Position numbers and translations under genes: made by a program. This document shows, piece after piece, positions 1 to 7,260 of a stretch of DNA of 17,202 nt (position 1 is the stretch's first letter; each line of letters starts with the position of its first letter). The notes below the pieces were generated by a model. It saw only the letters and a list, made by a program, of their open reading frames with translations. It did not search any database and was not told where the DNA came from. The stretch comes from an uncultured Phycisphaerales bacterium (lineage in GTDB: Bacteria; Planctomycetota; Phycisphaerae; Phycisphaerales; SM1A02): assembly GCA_946886375.1 (NCBI GenBank), contig CAMPIL010000026.1:1-17202 (forward strand), written 5' to 3'.

Positions 1-1006
1 AATGTACCCCGACATGAGTCTCTATCCCGTCAACAGCGTGCCGAATGTCTTGCGGCAGATCAACAACGCGCTGCTGCGGGCCGATCAAATTCAGCACATG
101 AGCGGCGGCGATGAGATTCACTACCTGCTGCCCATCGTCGCGGACGCTGAGGCAGGGTTCGGCGGGCCCCTCAACGTCTTTGAACTGGTCAAGGCGATGA
201 TCGAGGCTGGCGCGGCGGGCATTCACCTTGAGGATCAACTGTCATCGCTGAAAAAATGCGGCCACATGGGCGGCAAGGTGCTCGTGCCCGTGCACGAGTT
301 CATTCAGAAACTCATCGCAGCCCGACTGGCCGCGGACTTGATGAACGTGCCGACGATCATCATCGGCCGCACCGATGCGGCCAACGCAAACCTGGTGCGC
401 GGCGACGTGGATGAAGTCGATCGCCGGTTCCTCAATCGGCATCAGACAGCCGACGGATATCACGTCGTGCATGGCGGGCAGGAGTACGCGATCGCCCGGG
501 CGCTGGCGTTCGCTCCGTATTGCGACTTGATCTGGTGCGAAACGCAGACACCGGATTTGCAGGAGGCCCGCGATTTCGCCGCCGCCATTCACGAGAAATT
601 CCCAGGCAAGATGCTCGCGTACAACTGCTCGCCTTCGTTCAACTGGAAGAAGTACCTGAGCGATGCGCAGGTTGCGGAGTTTCAGAACCGGCTGACCGAG
701 ATGGGCTACCAGTTCCAGTTCGTCACGCTGGCGGGTTTCCACACCCTCAACGCGTCCATGTTCGATCTGGCGCATGGCTACGCGACCAACGGCATGACCG
801 CCTATGCCTGCCTTCAGGAGCGCGAGGCTCAGTTGGAACGCGATGCAGGCTACGCCGCGCTCAAGCACCAGAGTTTCGTCGGCGCGGGGTACTTCGATGA
901 AGTGCAGACCGTGGTGTCGGGCAACCAGACGGTTCACACCACGTCGATGAAGGGCTCTACGGAGCAGTTGCAGTTCGATGCCGCTGGCCAGCGCAACACG
1001 GTGTGA
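1..1006 (+). CDS. aceA: Isocitrate lyase, 3' part (5' end outside window)
   Basis: Isocitrate lyase cleaves isocitrate to glyoxylate and succinate in the cytosol, the first step of the glyoxylate shunt. The reading frame is open from the left edge and gives about 334 residues. By comparison with the E. coli enzyme as I remember it, roughly the first 105 residues are missing. From the MYPD at base 2, the family landmarks appear in order: [13 protein letters not shown] (43-55), the catalytic-cysteine signature [10 protein letters not shown] (Cys at about 86), [20 protein letters not shown], and a C-terminal [10 protein letters not shown] matching the family's TGSTEESQF-type end. The stop is TGA at 1004-1006. 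It converges on tsf, and a strong hairpin lies between them. Nothing is visible about its regulation because the promoter is outside. The family assignment is secure. The ATG at base 2 is internal and is not the true start. Confidence 0.96.
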   Translation, partial: MYPDMSLYPVNSVPNVLRQINNALLRADQIQHMSGGDEIHYLLPIVADAEAGFGGPLNVFELVKAMIEAGAAGIHLEDQLSSLKKCGHMGGKVLVPVHEFIQKLIAARLAADLMNVPTIIIGRTDAANANLVRGDVDEVDRRFLNRHQTADGYHVVHGGQEYAIARALAFAPYCDLIWCETQTPDLQEARDFAAAIHEKFPGKMLAYNCSPSFNWKKYLSDAQVAEFQNRLTEMGYQFQFVTLAGFHTLNASMFDLAHGYATNGMTAYACLQEREAQLERDAGYAALKHQSFVGAGYFDEVQTVVSGNQTVHTTSMKGSTEQLQFDAAGQRNTV

Positions 1007-1031
1007 TCGATTTCTTTGAGTTGCAAATGAA

Positions 1032-1061
1032 GAAGCCCAGGGATTGCAATCCCTGGGCTTC
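1032..1061. terminator. Bidirectional intrinsic terminator between aceA and tsf
   Basis: A perfect 30-nt inverted repeat is centred between 1046 and 1047, with left arm GAAGCCCAGGGATTG and its exact complement to the right. It lies 26 nt past the aceA stop and 38 nt past the tsf stop on the other strand. Flanking TTGCAA/TTGCA sequences (1021-1026 and 1063-1067) could extend the stem. There is no long T tract, but the position between convergent genes and the perfect symmetry fit a shared terminator. Confidence 0.75.
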
Positions 1062-1098
1062 GTTGCATGTTCGTTTGTCGTGAGCGGCTGTTGCTCGA

Positions 1099-1917
1099 TT
1101 ATCCGCCGACGACGTAGCGCACGAATTTCTTGATCGTCACGCCCTTGGGCAGCAGTTCCTTCACGATCTGCTTGCCGGCGGGATCTTTCACGTACGGCTG
1201 ATCCAGCAGCGTGTTTTCCTTGAGGTACTTGGCCACGCGTCCGTCGGCCATTTTCTGCGCGATCTGCTCGGGCTTGCCCGATTCCTTGGCTTCTGCGATC
1301 GCCTCGGCGCGGATGCGCTCGACGGTGTCCTGGGAAACATCCGCCGCGCTGATGCCGATGGGCGTGGGATGGAAGCCCACCACGTGCGTGGCGATGCCGT
1401 TGAGGATGTTCTGATCGAGCGAGCCGCCTTCGACCTGCACGAGTGCGCCGCGCTTGCCGTCGTGGTGCAGGTACACGCCGAACTGCCCGCCGCTCAACCG
1501 CTCGCCGCGCGAGAAGTTGACGTTTTCGCCGGTCTTGATGCGGACATCATCAATGCGCTTGGTGATGCTTGAATCGGCCTTGAGTTCGCCGGCCGGATGC
1601 TTGAGCGCGGACTTGGCGACCTCGTCCACCATGGCGGTGAACTCGGGGTTGCGCGCGGTGAAGTCGGTTTCGGTGCGCACTTCCACGATCGCCGCCTCGG
1701 ATCCGCTGATCGCGATGGCGATGCGTCCCTCAGCGGTGACGCGCTCGGTGCGGGTGTCCATCTTGCCCTTGAGTTTGGCCCGGATGAGTTCTTCGGCCTT
1801 GGCCATGTCGCCGCCGGCTTCGGTCAGGGCGGCCTTGCAGTCCATCATGCCCAAGCCGGTCTTCTCGCGCAGGGTCATCACGTCTTTGGGGGTGAAACTC
1901 ACGTTGGTGGTGGTCAT
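1099..1917 (-). CDS. tsf: Elongation factor Ts
   Basis: EF-Ts is the cytosolic guanine-nucleotide exchange factor that recycles EF-Tu during translation. The product is 272 residues, the usual bacterial length. The N-terminal UBA-like region carries the signature LREKTGLGMMDCKAAL (16-31). The TDFTARN motif (84-90), matching the family TDFVARN, is the EF-Tu-contacting core. The ATG at 1915-1917 is chosen because GGAGAG sits about 6 nt upstream and because the protein then begins just before the signature. The open frame runs further upstream to 2019, but that stretch is not family-like. It lies 123 nt downstream of rpsB on the same strand, the classic rpsB-tsf operon, and is the last gene before the shared terminator. 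Identification is secure. Confidence 0.97.
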   Translation of the reverse strand: MTTTNVSFTPKDVMTLREKTGLGMMDCKAALTEAGGDMAKAEELIRAKLKGKMDTRTERVTAEGRIAIAISGSEAAIVEVRTETDFTARNPEFTAMVDEVAKSALKHPAGELKADSSITKRIDDVRIKTGENVNFSRGERLSGGQFGVYLHHDGKRGALVQVEGGSLDQNILNGIATHVVGFHPTPIGISAADVSQDTVERIRAEAIAEAKESGKPEQIAQKMADGRVAKYLKENTLLDQPYVKDPAGKQIVKELLPKGVTIKKFVRYVVGG

Positions 1918-1981
1918 GGTGCTCTCCGTCGCTGAACTGGGGCGTGCGGGATCGTGAGCCGAACCCGCCGCGATGATCGTC

Positions 1982-2002
1982 AAACGAGCCGCTGACTCGT
2001 TT
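1982..2002 (-). other. Small hairpin in the rpsB-tsf intergenic spacer
   Basis: AAACGAG (1982-1988) and CTCGTTT (1996-2002) form a 7-bp stem with a 7-nt loop in the 123-nt rpsB-tsf spacer. No T tract follows on the minus strand. It could be a processing or attenuation element that tunes tsf relative to rpsB, or a chance fold. Confidence 0.3.
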
Positions 2003-2040
2003 CCGCGCGGCGAACTCACATCCGAACGCGATCTTGAATA

Positions 2041-2874
2041 TTACGCGCTCTGCTCGGCCGCGCTGGACACCGGCTCAGGCGTATCGTCGCCAGCCTCAGG
2101 CGCGGGCGATTCAGCCCGGAACTGGCTGCGCGATGAACGCCGGCGGGCCGGGGCGGCGGCGGGCTGCTCATCAGCGCCCTCGGCCGCGGCGGCGCGGCCG
2201 GCCTTGCCTTGCTTGATCGCCTCGGCGATCTCGCGCACCACCACGTCGATCGAGCGCATCGAGTCGTCGTTGCCCGGGATCACGATGTCGGCCATGTCCG
2301 GATCGCCATCGGTGTCGATCAGGCAGATGGTGGGAATGCCCAGGCTGCGGGCTTCACGAAGAGCGTTGATTTCGCGGGTCACGTCCACCACGAACATCGC
2401 GCCCGGCAGTTTGTGCATGGTGCGAATGCCCTGCAGGTTGCGCGTGATCTTGGCCTTTTCGCGCGTCAACTGCGACATCATCTTCTTGGAATACGTTTGA
2501 ATCTCGCCGGACTGATCCAGGTGCTCGAGTTCCTCAAGCCGCTTGAGCCGGTCGCGAATGGTGCGGAAGTTGGTGAGCGTGCCGCCAAGCCAGCGCTCGG
2601 TGACGTACGGCATGCCGACCTCTTGCGCGCATTTTTCGATGGATGCCCGCGCCTGACGCTTGGTGCCGATGAGGCAGATGTCCTTGCCTTCAGAGACGAT
2701 GCGCTGGGTGAATTTCTTGGCCAGCAGCAGTCCCTTGATGGTCTCTCGGATGTCGATGATGTGGATTTTGTTTCGCGTGCCGAAGATGTAGGGAGCCATC
2801 TTCGGGTTCCAACTGGCGCGACGCTGGCCGAAGTGAATGCCAGCTTCAATGAGGTCTTTGACGAGCGATGTCAT
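2041..2874 (-). CDS. rpsB: 30S ribosomal protein S2
   Basis: This is a structural protein of the small ribosomal subunit, needed for late assembly and binding of S1-type proteins. The product is 277 residues. The N-terminal S2 signature LIEAGIHFGQ...WNPKMAPYIFGTRN...HIIDI (8-42), the GTKRQA segment, WLGGTLTNF, and the C-terminal LPGAMFVVDV and GIPTICLIDTDGDPD blocks are all present. The body matches the roughly 240-residue E. coli protein. About 45 extra C-terminal residues form an Ala/Pro/Glu-rich, Arg-containing tail that is probably disordered. The ATG at 2872-2874 has AAAGG about 8 nt upstream, and the protein starts exactly at the family N-terminus, so the in-frame extension up to 3003 is rejected. 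It precedes tsf in an operon and has its own promoter-like element at 3088-3116. Confidence 0.97.
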   Translation of the reverse strand: MTSLVKDLIEAGIHFGQRRASWNPKMAPYIFGTRNKIHIIDIRETIKGLLLAKKFTQRIVSEGKDICLIGTKRQARASIEKCAQEVGMPYVTERWLGGTLTNFRTIRDRLKRLEELEHLDQSGEIQTYSKKMMSQLTREKAKITRNLQGIRTMHKLPGAMFVVDVTREINALREARSLGIPTICLIDTDGDPDMADIVIPGNDDSMRSIDVVVREIAEAIKQGKAGRAAAAEGADEQPAAAPARRRSSRSQFRAESPAPEAGDDTPEPVSSAAEQSA

Positions 2875-2976
2875 GACACGTGCCTTTCTGCAGCGACACC
2901 CGCGGTGCGTACAGTGGGGCCGGCGTTGGGTGAACAACCGGCTGCCGCCCCGCGCAAGGGCGCTTGTTGGGCAGGC

Positions 2977-2992
2977 ATCGCCAACGGGCGAT
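2977..2992 (-). other. Hairpin in the rpsB 5' leader
   Basis: ATCGCC (2977-2982) pairs with GGCGAT (2987-2992) around a 4-nt loop. A competing GTTGG/CCAAC pairing (2966-2970 with 2981-2985) uses part of the same bases. It lies in the predicted leader of roughly 200 nt between the promoter-like element and the rpsB start. S2 autoregulates through its leader in other bacteria, so a regulatory fold is possible, but I see no conserved element I can name. Confidence 0.3.
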
Positions 2993-3087
2993 CCCGCCAT
3001 CATTCCTACAGGATAGGGTCTTCAACCAGCACCGCCCACTGCGACGGAGGGTTGAATCGCTCCCACCAAGTCCAGAGCGAAGAGGTT

Positions 3088-3116
3088 AGTGTACAAACTC
3101 ATTGCGATTCAATCAA
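3088..3116 (-). promoter_or_regulatory. Sigma-70-type promoter candidate for rpsB-tsf
   Basis: On the minus strand TTGATT (3111-3116) is followed after exactly 17 nt by TACACT (3088-3093). Each hexamer matches its consensus at four of six positions. It lies in the 284-nt gap between the pyrC stop and rpsB. This would start transcription near 3081 and give a leader of about 205 nt. It implies that rpsB-tsf is expressed independently of pyrC. Confidence 0.55.
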
Positions 3117-3158
3117 ATCGCATCAGTCCAACCCCCGCGATTTCGCTGCGCATCAATT

Positions 3159-4496
3159 TCACCCCGCGTTTGCGGCTGTTTTCGCCGCCCGACGCTCCAG
3201 CATGACCTGTCCGCCCATGATCGTCCCAAGCACCCGACCGCGAACATTCCACCCGTGAAATGGACAGTTCCGGCCGGCGCTTGCGAAATCAGCCACATCA
3301 ATCGTCCAGGACAGTTCGGGATCGATGATCGTCACGTCAGCGGGCAATCCCACGCCCAATTTGCCGATTCCGCGCCCGTCCAGCCCGACGAGTTTCGCCG
3401 GCTGAATCGTCATCATCGCCAGCATCTGCGGCCAGTCGAGCACACCGTCCTCAACCAGTGCCTTGGCGTACAAAGGCAGGGCACAATCCAACCCAACGAT
3501 GCCAAACGAGGCGCTGGCGAAATCGGTGTTCTTGGTTTCCGGCAGGTGGGGGGCGTGATCCGTCGCAAGCACGGTGATCGTGCCATCTGCGATTCCCTCT
3601 TTCAATTGATCGATGTCGCGCCGGGTTCGCAGGGGCGGATTCATCTTGGCGTTGGTGTTGTAGCCTTCGCAGGCGTCCTCCGTGAGCAGAAGATGGTGCG
3701 GGCTCGCCTCGCCGCTGACCGGCTGGCGGGCGGCACGGGCGCGCCGGATGATCTCGACCGACCCGCCGCTGGACACGTGTTGGGCGTGATACGCGCAGCC
3801 GATGTCGCGGTTGAGCCGCACATCGCGCTCGATGATGATTTCCTCGGCCACCGCAGGCCAGCCGCCCAATCCCAGTTTGGTCGCCAGCGGTCCTGCGTTC
3901 ATCACCCCGCCGCGAGTCAGCGACGGTTCCTGGCAATGCTGCATGAACACTGATTTGTGCGCCGCGACGGTGCGCAAGACCTTGCTCATTACGCCCGCGT
4001 CGGCAACGACTTCGCCATCATCGGAGAATCCCACCGCGCCGGCTTGCGTCATCGTGGCGATCTCGGCAACCTCTTCGCCCTTGCGCCCCTTGGTCGCGCA
4101 GCCGACGACGAACACCCGCGCCTTCTTCGCCAGTGCGGCCTTGTGATGAATGAACTCGACCCACGCCGCCGAATCCAGCGCCGGCGTGGTGTTGGGCATG
4201 ACGCACACGGTGGTGAATCCGCCGTTGACCGCGCTCGCCGCGCCGCTGGCGATGGTCTCGCGATGCACTGGGCTTGGCTCGCGGAAGTGAACGTGAATAT
4301 CCACCAGCCCCGGCGAAACGATGCAGCCTTCCGCATCAATCACGTGCGTTCCCGACTGCCGGCTCGCCGTGGTTAATTCACCGCGATGCGATGAAATCTC
4401 GCGCACGATTCCATCGACGATCAAGACATCAGCGGTGGCATCAAACCCGCTGGCCGGATCAATCACACGTCCGCCTTGGATGAAGACAGTGGACAT
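3159..4496 (-). CDS. pyrC: Dihydroorotase, class I
   Basis: This enzyme reversibly cyclises N-carbamoyl-L-aspartate to dihydroorotate, the third step of de novo pyrimidine synthesis. The product is 445 residues, close to the usual 425-430 of this class. The amidohydrolase metal ligands are all visible: HVH (His68, His70) in GLVDIHVHFREP, Asp160 in GFSDDG, His187 in MQHC, His240 in AQHVSS, and Asp313 in ATDHAPH. MNPPLR (285-290) and FGIVGLDCALPL are further class markers. The ATG at 4494-4496 fits the N-terminus. It has no Shine-Dalgarno, but TAAACT lies 8 nt upstream, suggesting a leaderless start. It follows the DUF4920 lipoprotein gene on the same strand after 109 nt. No pyrB is visible beside it. 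Other amidohydrolases share the fold, but the motif set favours dihydroorotase. Confidence 0.93.
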   Translation of the reverse strand: MSTVFIQGGRVIDPASGFDATADVLIVDGIVREISSHRGELTTASRQSGTHVIDAEGCIVSPGLVDIHVHFREPSPVHRETIASGAASAVNGGFTTVCVMPNTTPALDSAAWVEFIHHKAALAKKARVFVVGCATKGRKGEEVAEIATMTQAGAVGFSDDGEVVADAGVMSKVLRTVAAHKSVFMQHCQEPSLTRGGVMNAGPLATKLGLGGWPAVAEEIIIERDVRLNRDIGCAYHAQHVSSGGSVEIIRRARAARQPVSGEASPHHLLLTEDACEGYNTNAKMNPPLRTRRDIDQLKEGIADGTITVLATDHAPHLPETKNTDFASASFGIVGLDCALPLYAKALVEDGVLDWPQMLAMMTIQPAKLVGLDGRGIGKLGVGLPADVTIIDPELSWTIDVADFASAGRNCPFHGWNVRGRVLGTIMGGQVMLERRAAKTAANAG

Positions 4497-4605
4497 CAAA
4501 CGACAGTTTAGGATGGTTTTGACTCTCGTGCCGCGTCGCGGGTTGTTACCACTGGCGTCGCCCCTCGCTGGGGTTGCGCGAAGCGTTTCCAAACCGGCGC
4601 CGTCC

Positions 4606-5103
4606 TTACTGCTGCACCGGCTCGTCCAAGCCTTTGCCGGCGATCATGACTGAATCCGCGAAGAACATGATGCGCGTTTCCGGCTGCGTGATCGCCGCGA
4701 TCTCCGCTGCAGACTTGTGAGCGTCCTCCGCGTAGTGGCGCAATTCGTCCACGCTCAGCACCTGCTTCTGAGTCGATCCGCGCACCACCACGCCGCGGCC
4801 GGTTGAATTGCGCGGCACGAAATAACTGTGCCCCTTGGTGCGCACGAACAACTCCCGGCCGGCATCGTCCTTCACCACCATCCAACACCCCATGTTCTTG
4901 CACACGTCCGCGATCGTGCCATGCACGACGATGTTCTGCTCGCCGCCGGCGAGCGAATCGATAGTCACCGCGTCGCCCGGCCCCATGGGCGATTCGCCGA
5001 AGGTGGTCCAGCGACCCGGATCAGATCCGCCGCCGGAGGTGGCCTGACACCCGCCCGCCGCCACCACAATCATCAACGCGATCACTGCTGCCATCGGTCG
5101 CAT
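4606..5103 (-). CDS. DUF4920-type lipoprotein
   Basis: This 165-residue exported protein has a short charged N-terminus, a hydrophobic stretch (5-15) and a lipobox-like AGGC with Cys19, so it is probably a periplasm-facing lipoprotein. The core matches the DUF4920 family as I know it: VVHGTIADVCKNMGCWMVV (59-77) has the Cys68-x4-Cys73-Trp pattern, followed by a basic strand FVRTKGHSYFVPR and GRGVVVRGS. The family is thought to have a small beta-barrel-like fold. Its function is not established, and the paired cysteines suggest metal or redox chemistry (inference). The start at 5101-5103 is strongly supported by GGAGG 6 nt upstream. It follows the Cys-rich lipoprotein gene, separated from it by a terminator, so it is probably transcribed from its own promoter near 5165. 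Confidence 0.85.
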   Translation of the reverse strand: MRPMAAVIALMIVVAAGGCQATSGGGSDPGRWTTFGESPMGPGDAVTIDSLAGGEQNIVVHGTIADVCKNMGCWMVVKDDAGRELFVRTKGHSYFVPRNSTGRGVVVRGSTQKQVLSVDELRHYAEDAHKSAAEIAAITQPETRIMFFADSVMIAGKGLDEPVQQ

Positions 5104-5164
5104 GCGAAACCTCCTTGTTCATCGCCGTCGCGTGAATGGGACTCATCCTCGCGCGACTCCGCAA

Positions 5165-5193
5165 AGTGTACAGCGGATGCGTGGCGGCAAAAA
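5165..5193 (-). promoter_or_regulatory. Weak promoter candidate for the DUF4920 gene
   Basis: On the minus strand TACACT (5165-5170) is a -10 candidate, the same TGTACACT context as the rpsB candidate. The hexamer 17 nt upstream is TTTTTG, a poor -35. It would start transcription near 5158, after the terminator of the preceding gene. The T tract of that terminator overlaps the -35 position. Confidence 0.3.
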
Positions 5194-5224
5194 GCAACAA
5201 CGCCCGGCGTGAACCGGGCGTTGT
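5187..5224 (-). terminator. Intrinsic terminator of the Cys-rich lipoprotein gene
   Basis: ACAACGCCCGG (5197-5207) pairs perfectly with CCGGGCGTTGT (5214-5224) around a 6-nt loop, an 11-bp GC-rich stem. On the minus strand the stem is followed within a few bases by a run of five T (5189-5193 on this strand are A). It lies 29 nt past the stop codon of the minus-strand gene. This is a textbook Rho-independent terminator. Confidence 0.85.
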
Positions 5225-5253
5225 CAATCGATGAGATCAGATCAATCTGGAGA

Positions 5254-5571
5254 TCAGTTGCCGGTGGTCGCGCACGAGGCCTTGGCCTTGCTCGCGCAGC
5301 AGCCGCTCTTGGTGTCGCTGACGGCGCCCGGGCTGACGGTTTGGGTCTTGCCGGTCATCGGGCAGGTCTTGGTGCAGGAGGACTTTTCGCCCATCGCGCC
5401 CATGCTTGTTTCGGTCTTGGCCTTGTCCGCGCAGCAGCCAGAGGTCTTGGCCGAGCAGCAGCCGCTCTTCTCGCCGACCGCGCCGGGGGCCACGCTGGTG
5501 GACTTGGTGGAACTACAACCCGCGAGGGCGACGACGGCGCAAACGGCGATGACGTTGAAAATTGCTTTCAT
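5254..5571 (-). CDS. Small Cys-rich repeat lipoprotein
   Basis: I do not recognise a named family. The 105-residue product has a signal peptide (MKAIFNVIAVCAVVALAGC) with lipobox LAGC, Cys19, so the mature protein is about 87 residues and lipid-anchored. The mature part is rich in Ser, Thr, Lys and Ala and has ten cysteines, counting the lipidated one. Most are in CC pairs at 38-39, 46-47 and 91-92, with CTKTC at 66-70 and Cys100. An approximate repeat, PGAV...KSGCC, appears at about 29-39 and 81-92. The CC pairs suggest metal binding or disulfide chemistry (inference). The start is supported by GGAGGAG 9 nt upstream. It has its own strong terminator and lies just upstream of another Cys-pair lipoprotein gene on the same strand. 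It is divergent from uvrC. Confidence 0.75.
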   Translation of the reverse strand: MKAIFNVIAVCAVVALAGCSSTKSTSVAPGAVGEKSGCCSAKTSGCCADKAKTETSMGAMGEKSSCTKTCPMTGKTQTVSPGAVSDTKSGCCASKAKASCATTGN

Positions 5572-5813
5572 TGCTGAAGACTCCTCCAGAGGTCCGGCTG
5601 CGCCGGAAACAAGGGAAAACGATGATGGAACTCGAACTCAAACGGTTGAGGCCGATTCTATCCACCAAACGGCCGGGCGAGATGGCTTATTTCGCACAAA
5701 AACGCCTTTTTAGCAAGTGTCTCTAAGGCAAATTGAGCGGTCCTTGCGGGCTGCCGCCTCGCTGCGTGTGCGGCCGCGGGACTGATGCTACCCGCTCCTA
5801 GAATGTTCACCCG
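5572..5813. other. Divergent promoter region, lipoprotein gene / uvrC
   Basis: These 242 nt separate the minus-strand Cys-rich lipoprotein gene from plus-strand uvrC and must hold both promoters. For the minus strand, TAGAAT at 5655-5660 is a -10 candidate without a clear -35. For uvrC, TAGAAT at 5799-5804 lies 9 nt before the ATG. The part around 5690-5740 is AT-richer than its surroundings. I see no gene in it. Confidence 0.5.
5799..5813 (+). promoter_or_regulatory. -10-like element for leaderless uvrC transcript
   Basis: TAGAAT (5799-5804) ends 9 nt before the uvrC ATG. There is no Shine-Dalgarno in the preceding 20 nt. Transcription starting about 7 nt after the hexamer would leave at most a few bases of leader. 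No convincing -35 is seen. Confidence 0.45.
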
Positions 5814-7184
5814 ATGTCCCTTCCCGCTCCCCAAGCCAATTCCAGCGGCTCAGATCGCCTGCAAAACCTGGCGAACAAAGCCCGAAATCTGCCCGCCACG
5901 CCCGGCGTGTACCTGATGAAAGACTCCGCCGGCGACGTGATCTACGTGGGCAAGGCGGGGTCGCTGCGCAATCGCGTGGGGTCGTACTTCGTGCCTTCGG
6001 TCGATCTCGGTCCCAATAAACAGGCGATGCTCGATTTCATCTGCGACTTCGACACCATCGATTGCGAGGGCGAATGGGAAGCCCTGCTCATGGAGAGCCG
6101 CCTGATCAAGGACATCAAGCCGCGCTTCAATGCACGGCTTGTGGATGACAAGACGTACCCGTACCTGGCCATCACCACGCGCGATGAATTTCCGGGGGTG
6201 TACATCACGCGCACGCCCGCGGATGAAAACTTCCGCGGGGCGAAAATTTTCGGGCCGTTCACTTCGGTCAGCGCGCTGCGCGAAGCCATTCAACTTCTGC
6301 AGCGGGTGTTCAAGTACCGCACCTGCTCGCTGGACATTCACGCGGATGATCCGAAGAACAGGTTCTTCCGCCCGTGTCTGCTGCACGCCATCGATCAATG
6401 CACCGCGCCGTGCGCCAACAAGATTTCCCGCGAGGAGTACAACGCCGATGTCGATCGCTTCATTCGCTTTCTTGGCTCCAAGCGCAGCGTGATGCTGCGC
6501 GAGATGCGCAGCGAGATGGAAGAAGCATCCAGGCGATTGGACTTCGAGAAGGCCGCGTCGCTGCGCGACCAGATCACCGCGATCGAAAAACTCGATGAGC
6601 GCGAGAAGCGCAAACTCGGCGGCGAGAGCGACTGGCAGCCCGAGGTCACCGTCTTCGCCACCGATCCCGCCGCCGCGCTGCGGTCATTGCAGAAAACGCT
6701 TGGCATGGACCAGCCCATCCGTGCGATGGAGGCCATCGACATCGCGCACCTGGAAGGCGACGAAACCGTCGGATCGAAAGTCTGCTTCATCGACGGCCGG
6801 CCGTTCAAGGACGGCTACCGCCGGTACAAGATTCGAACCGCGGCGAATGACGATTACATGGCGATCCGCGAAGTGGTCAGCCGCAGGTATCGCGAAGCGG
6901 GGGAGGGGCACGAACTCTATCCCGATGTGATTCTCATCGATGGCGGGCTGGGCCAGTTGCACGCGGCGCTCGAAGCGTTTGAGCAGTTGCAGGTGAAGCC
7001 GCCCATGGTGATTTCGCTGGCGAAGAAGGAAGAGTTGATCTACGTGCAAGAGCGGGCCGAGCCCATTCGCCTTGGCCGCGAGAATCCGGGGTTGCGTTTG
7101 TGCCAGGCGATGCGCGATGAAGCGCACCGCTTCGCGCAGCACTATCACCACATTCTGCGGCGCAAGAGCGTGCTGGAAGAATGA
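5814..7184 (+). CDS. uvrC: UvrC-like excinuclease subunit, short form lacking HhH
   Basis: UvrC makes the 3' and 5' incisions beside DNA lesions in nucleotide excision repair with UvrB. The product is 456 residues against about 600 for typical UvrC. The GIY-YIG nuclease is intact: GVYLM (31-35), YVGKAGSLRNRVGSYF (44-59), Glu94. Next comes the four-cysteine motif (171, 188, 196, 200), known to hold an Fe-S cluster in UvrC. The UVR coiled segment for UvrB contact is at about 227-260. The RNase H-like domain retains Asp309 (AIDIAH), Asp347 (NDDY), Asp376 (LIDGG) and His438 (RDEAHRFA). About 100 residues usually found between UVR and the first Asp are missing, and the protein stops right after RDEAHRF...LRRKS, so the C-terminal helix-hairpin-helix pair is absent. 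The start has no Shine-Dalgarno. The frame is clean with no sign of decay, so it looks like a genuine short subfamily. Confidence 0.93.
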   Translation: MSLPAPQANSSGSDRLQNLANKARNLPATPGVYLMKDSAGDVIYVGKAGSLRNRVGSYFVPSVDLGPNKQAMLDFICDFDTIDCEGEWEALLMESRLIKDIKPRFNARLVDDKTYPYLAITTRDEFPGVYITRTPADENFRGAKIFGPFTSVSALREAIQLLQRVFKYRTCSLDIHADDPKNRFFRPCLLHAIDQCTAPCANKISREEYNADVDRFIRFLGSKRSVMLREMRSEMEEASRRLDFEKAASLRDQITAIEKLDEREKRKLGGESDWQPEVTVFATDPAAALRSLQKTLGMDQPIRAMEAIDIAHLEGDETVGSKVCFIDGRPFKDGYRRYKIRTAANDDYMAIREVVSRRYREAGEGHELYPDVILIDGGLGQLHAALEAFEQLQVKPPMVISLAKKEELIYVQERAEPIRLGRENPGLRLCQAMRDEAHRFAQHYHHILRRKSVLEE

Positions 7185-7218
7185 AGGAAGTGTGCTTGAA
7201 CCTGGCCGGACCGGCCGA

Positions 7219-7232
7219 GCCGCTTCAGCGGC
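7219..7232 (+). terminator. Weak hairpin after uvrC
   Basis: GCCGC-TTCA-GCGGC (7219-7232) forms a 5-bp stem. A second GGCCG/CGGCC fold sits directly upstream (7204-7216). They lie 20-48 nt past the uvrC stop and before the convergent gene. No T tract is present, so terminator function is only a guess. Confidence 0.25.
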
Positions 7233-7260
7233 GAGGAACCCTTGTGCAGTTTCAATGCTC

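Noticed and set aside
242..937. Long minus-strand frame opposite isocitrate lyase
   Set aside because: It is a mirror frame of a strongly conserved enzyme in high-GC DNA, with no recognisable domain and no ribosome site.
1918..2019. In-frame upstream extension of EF-Ts to 2019
   Set aside because: The extra 34 residues are not EF-Ts-like, and a good Shine-Dalgarno sits directly before the ATG at 1917.
2875..3003. In-frame upstream extension of ribosomal protein S2
   Set aside because: The extension is Arg/Cys/His-rich, unlike S2. The family N-terminus and an AAAGG site place the start at 2874.
2209..3258. 349-codon plus-strand frame opposite rpsB
   Set aside because: It is antisense to rpsB and its leader. 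Its His/Asp/Val-rich composition is typical of a shadow frame.
4497..4592. In-frame upstream extension of dihydroorotase
   Set aside because: The 32 extra residues are basic and low in structure. The family N-terminus begins at the Met encoded at 4496.
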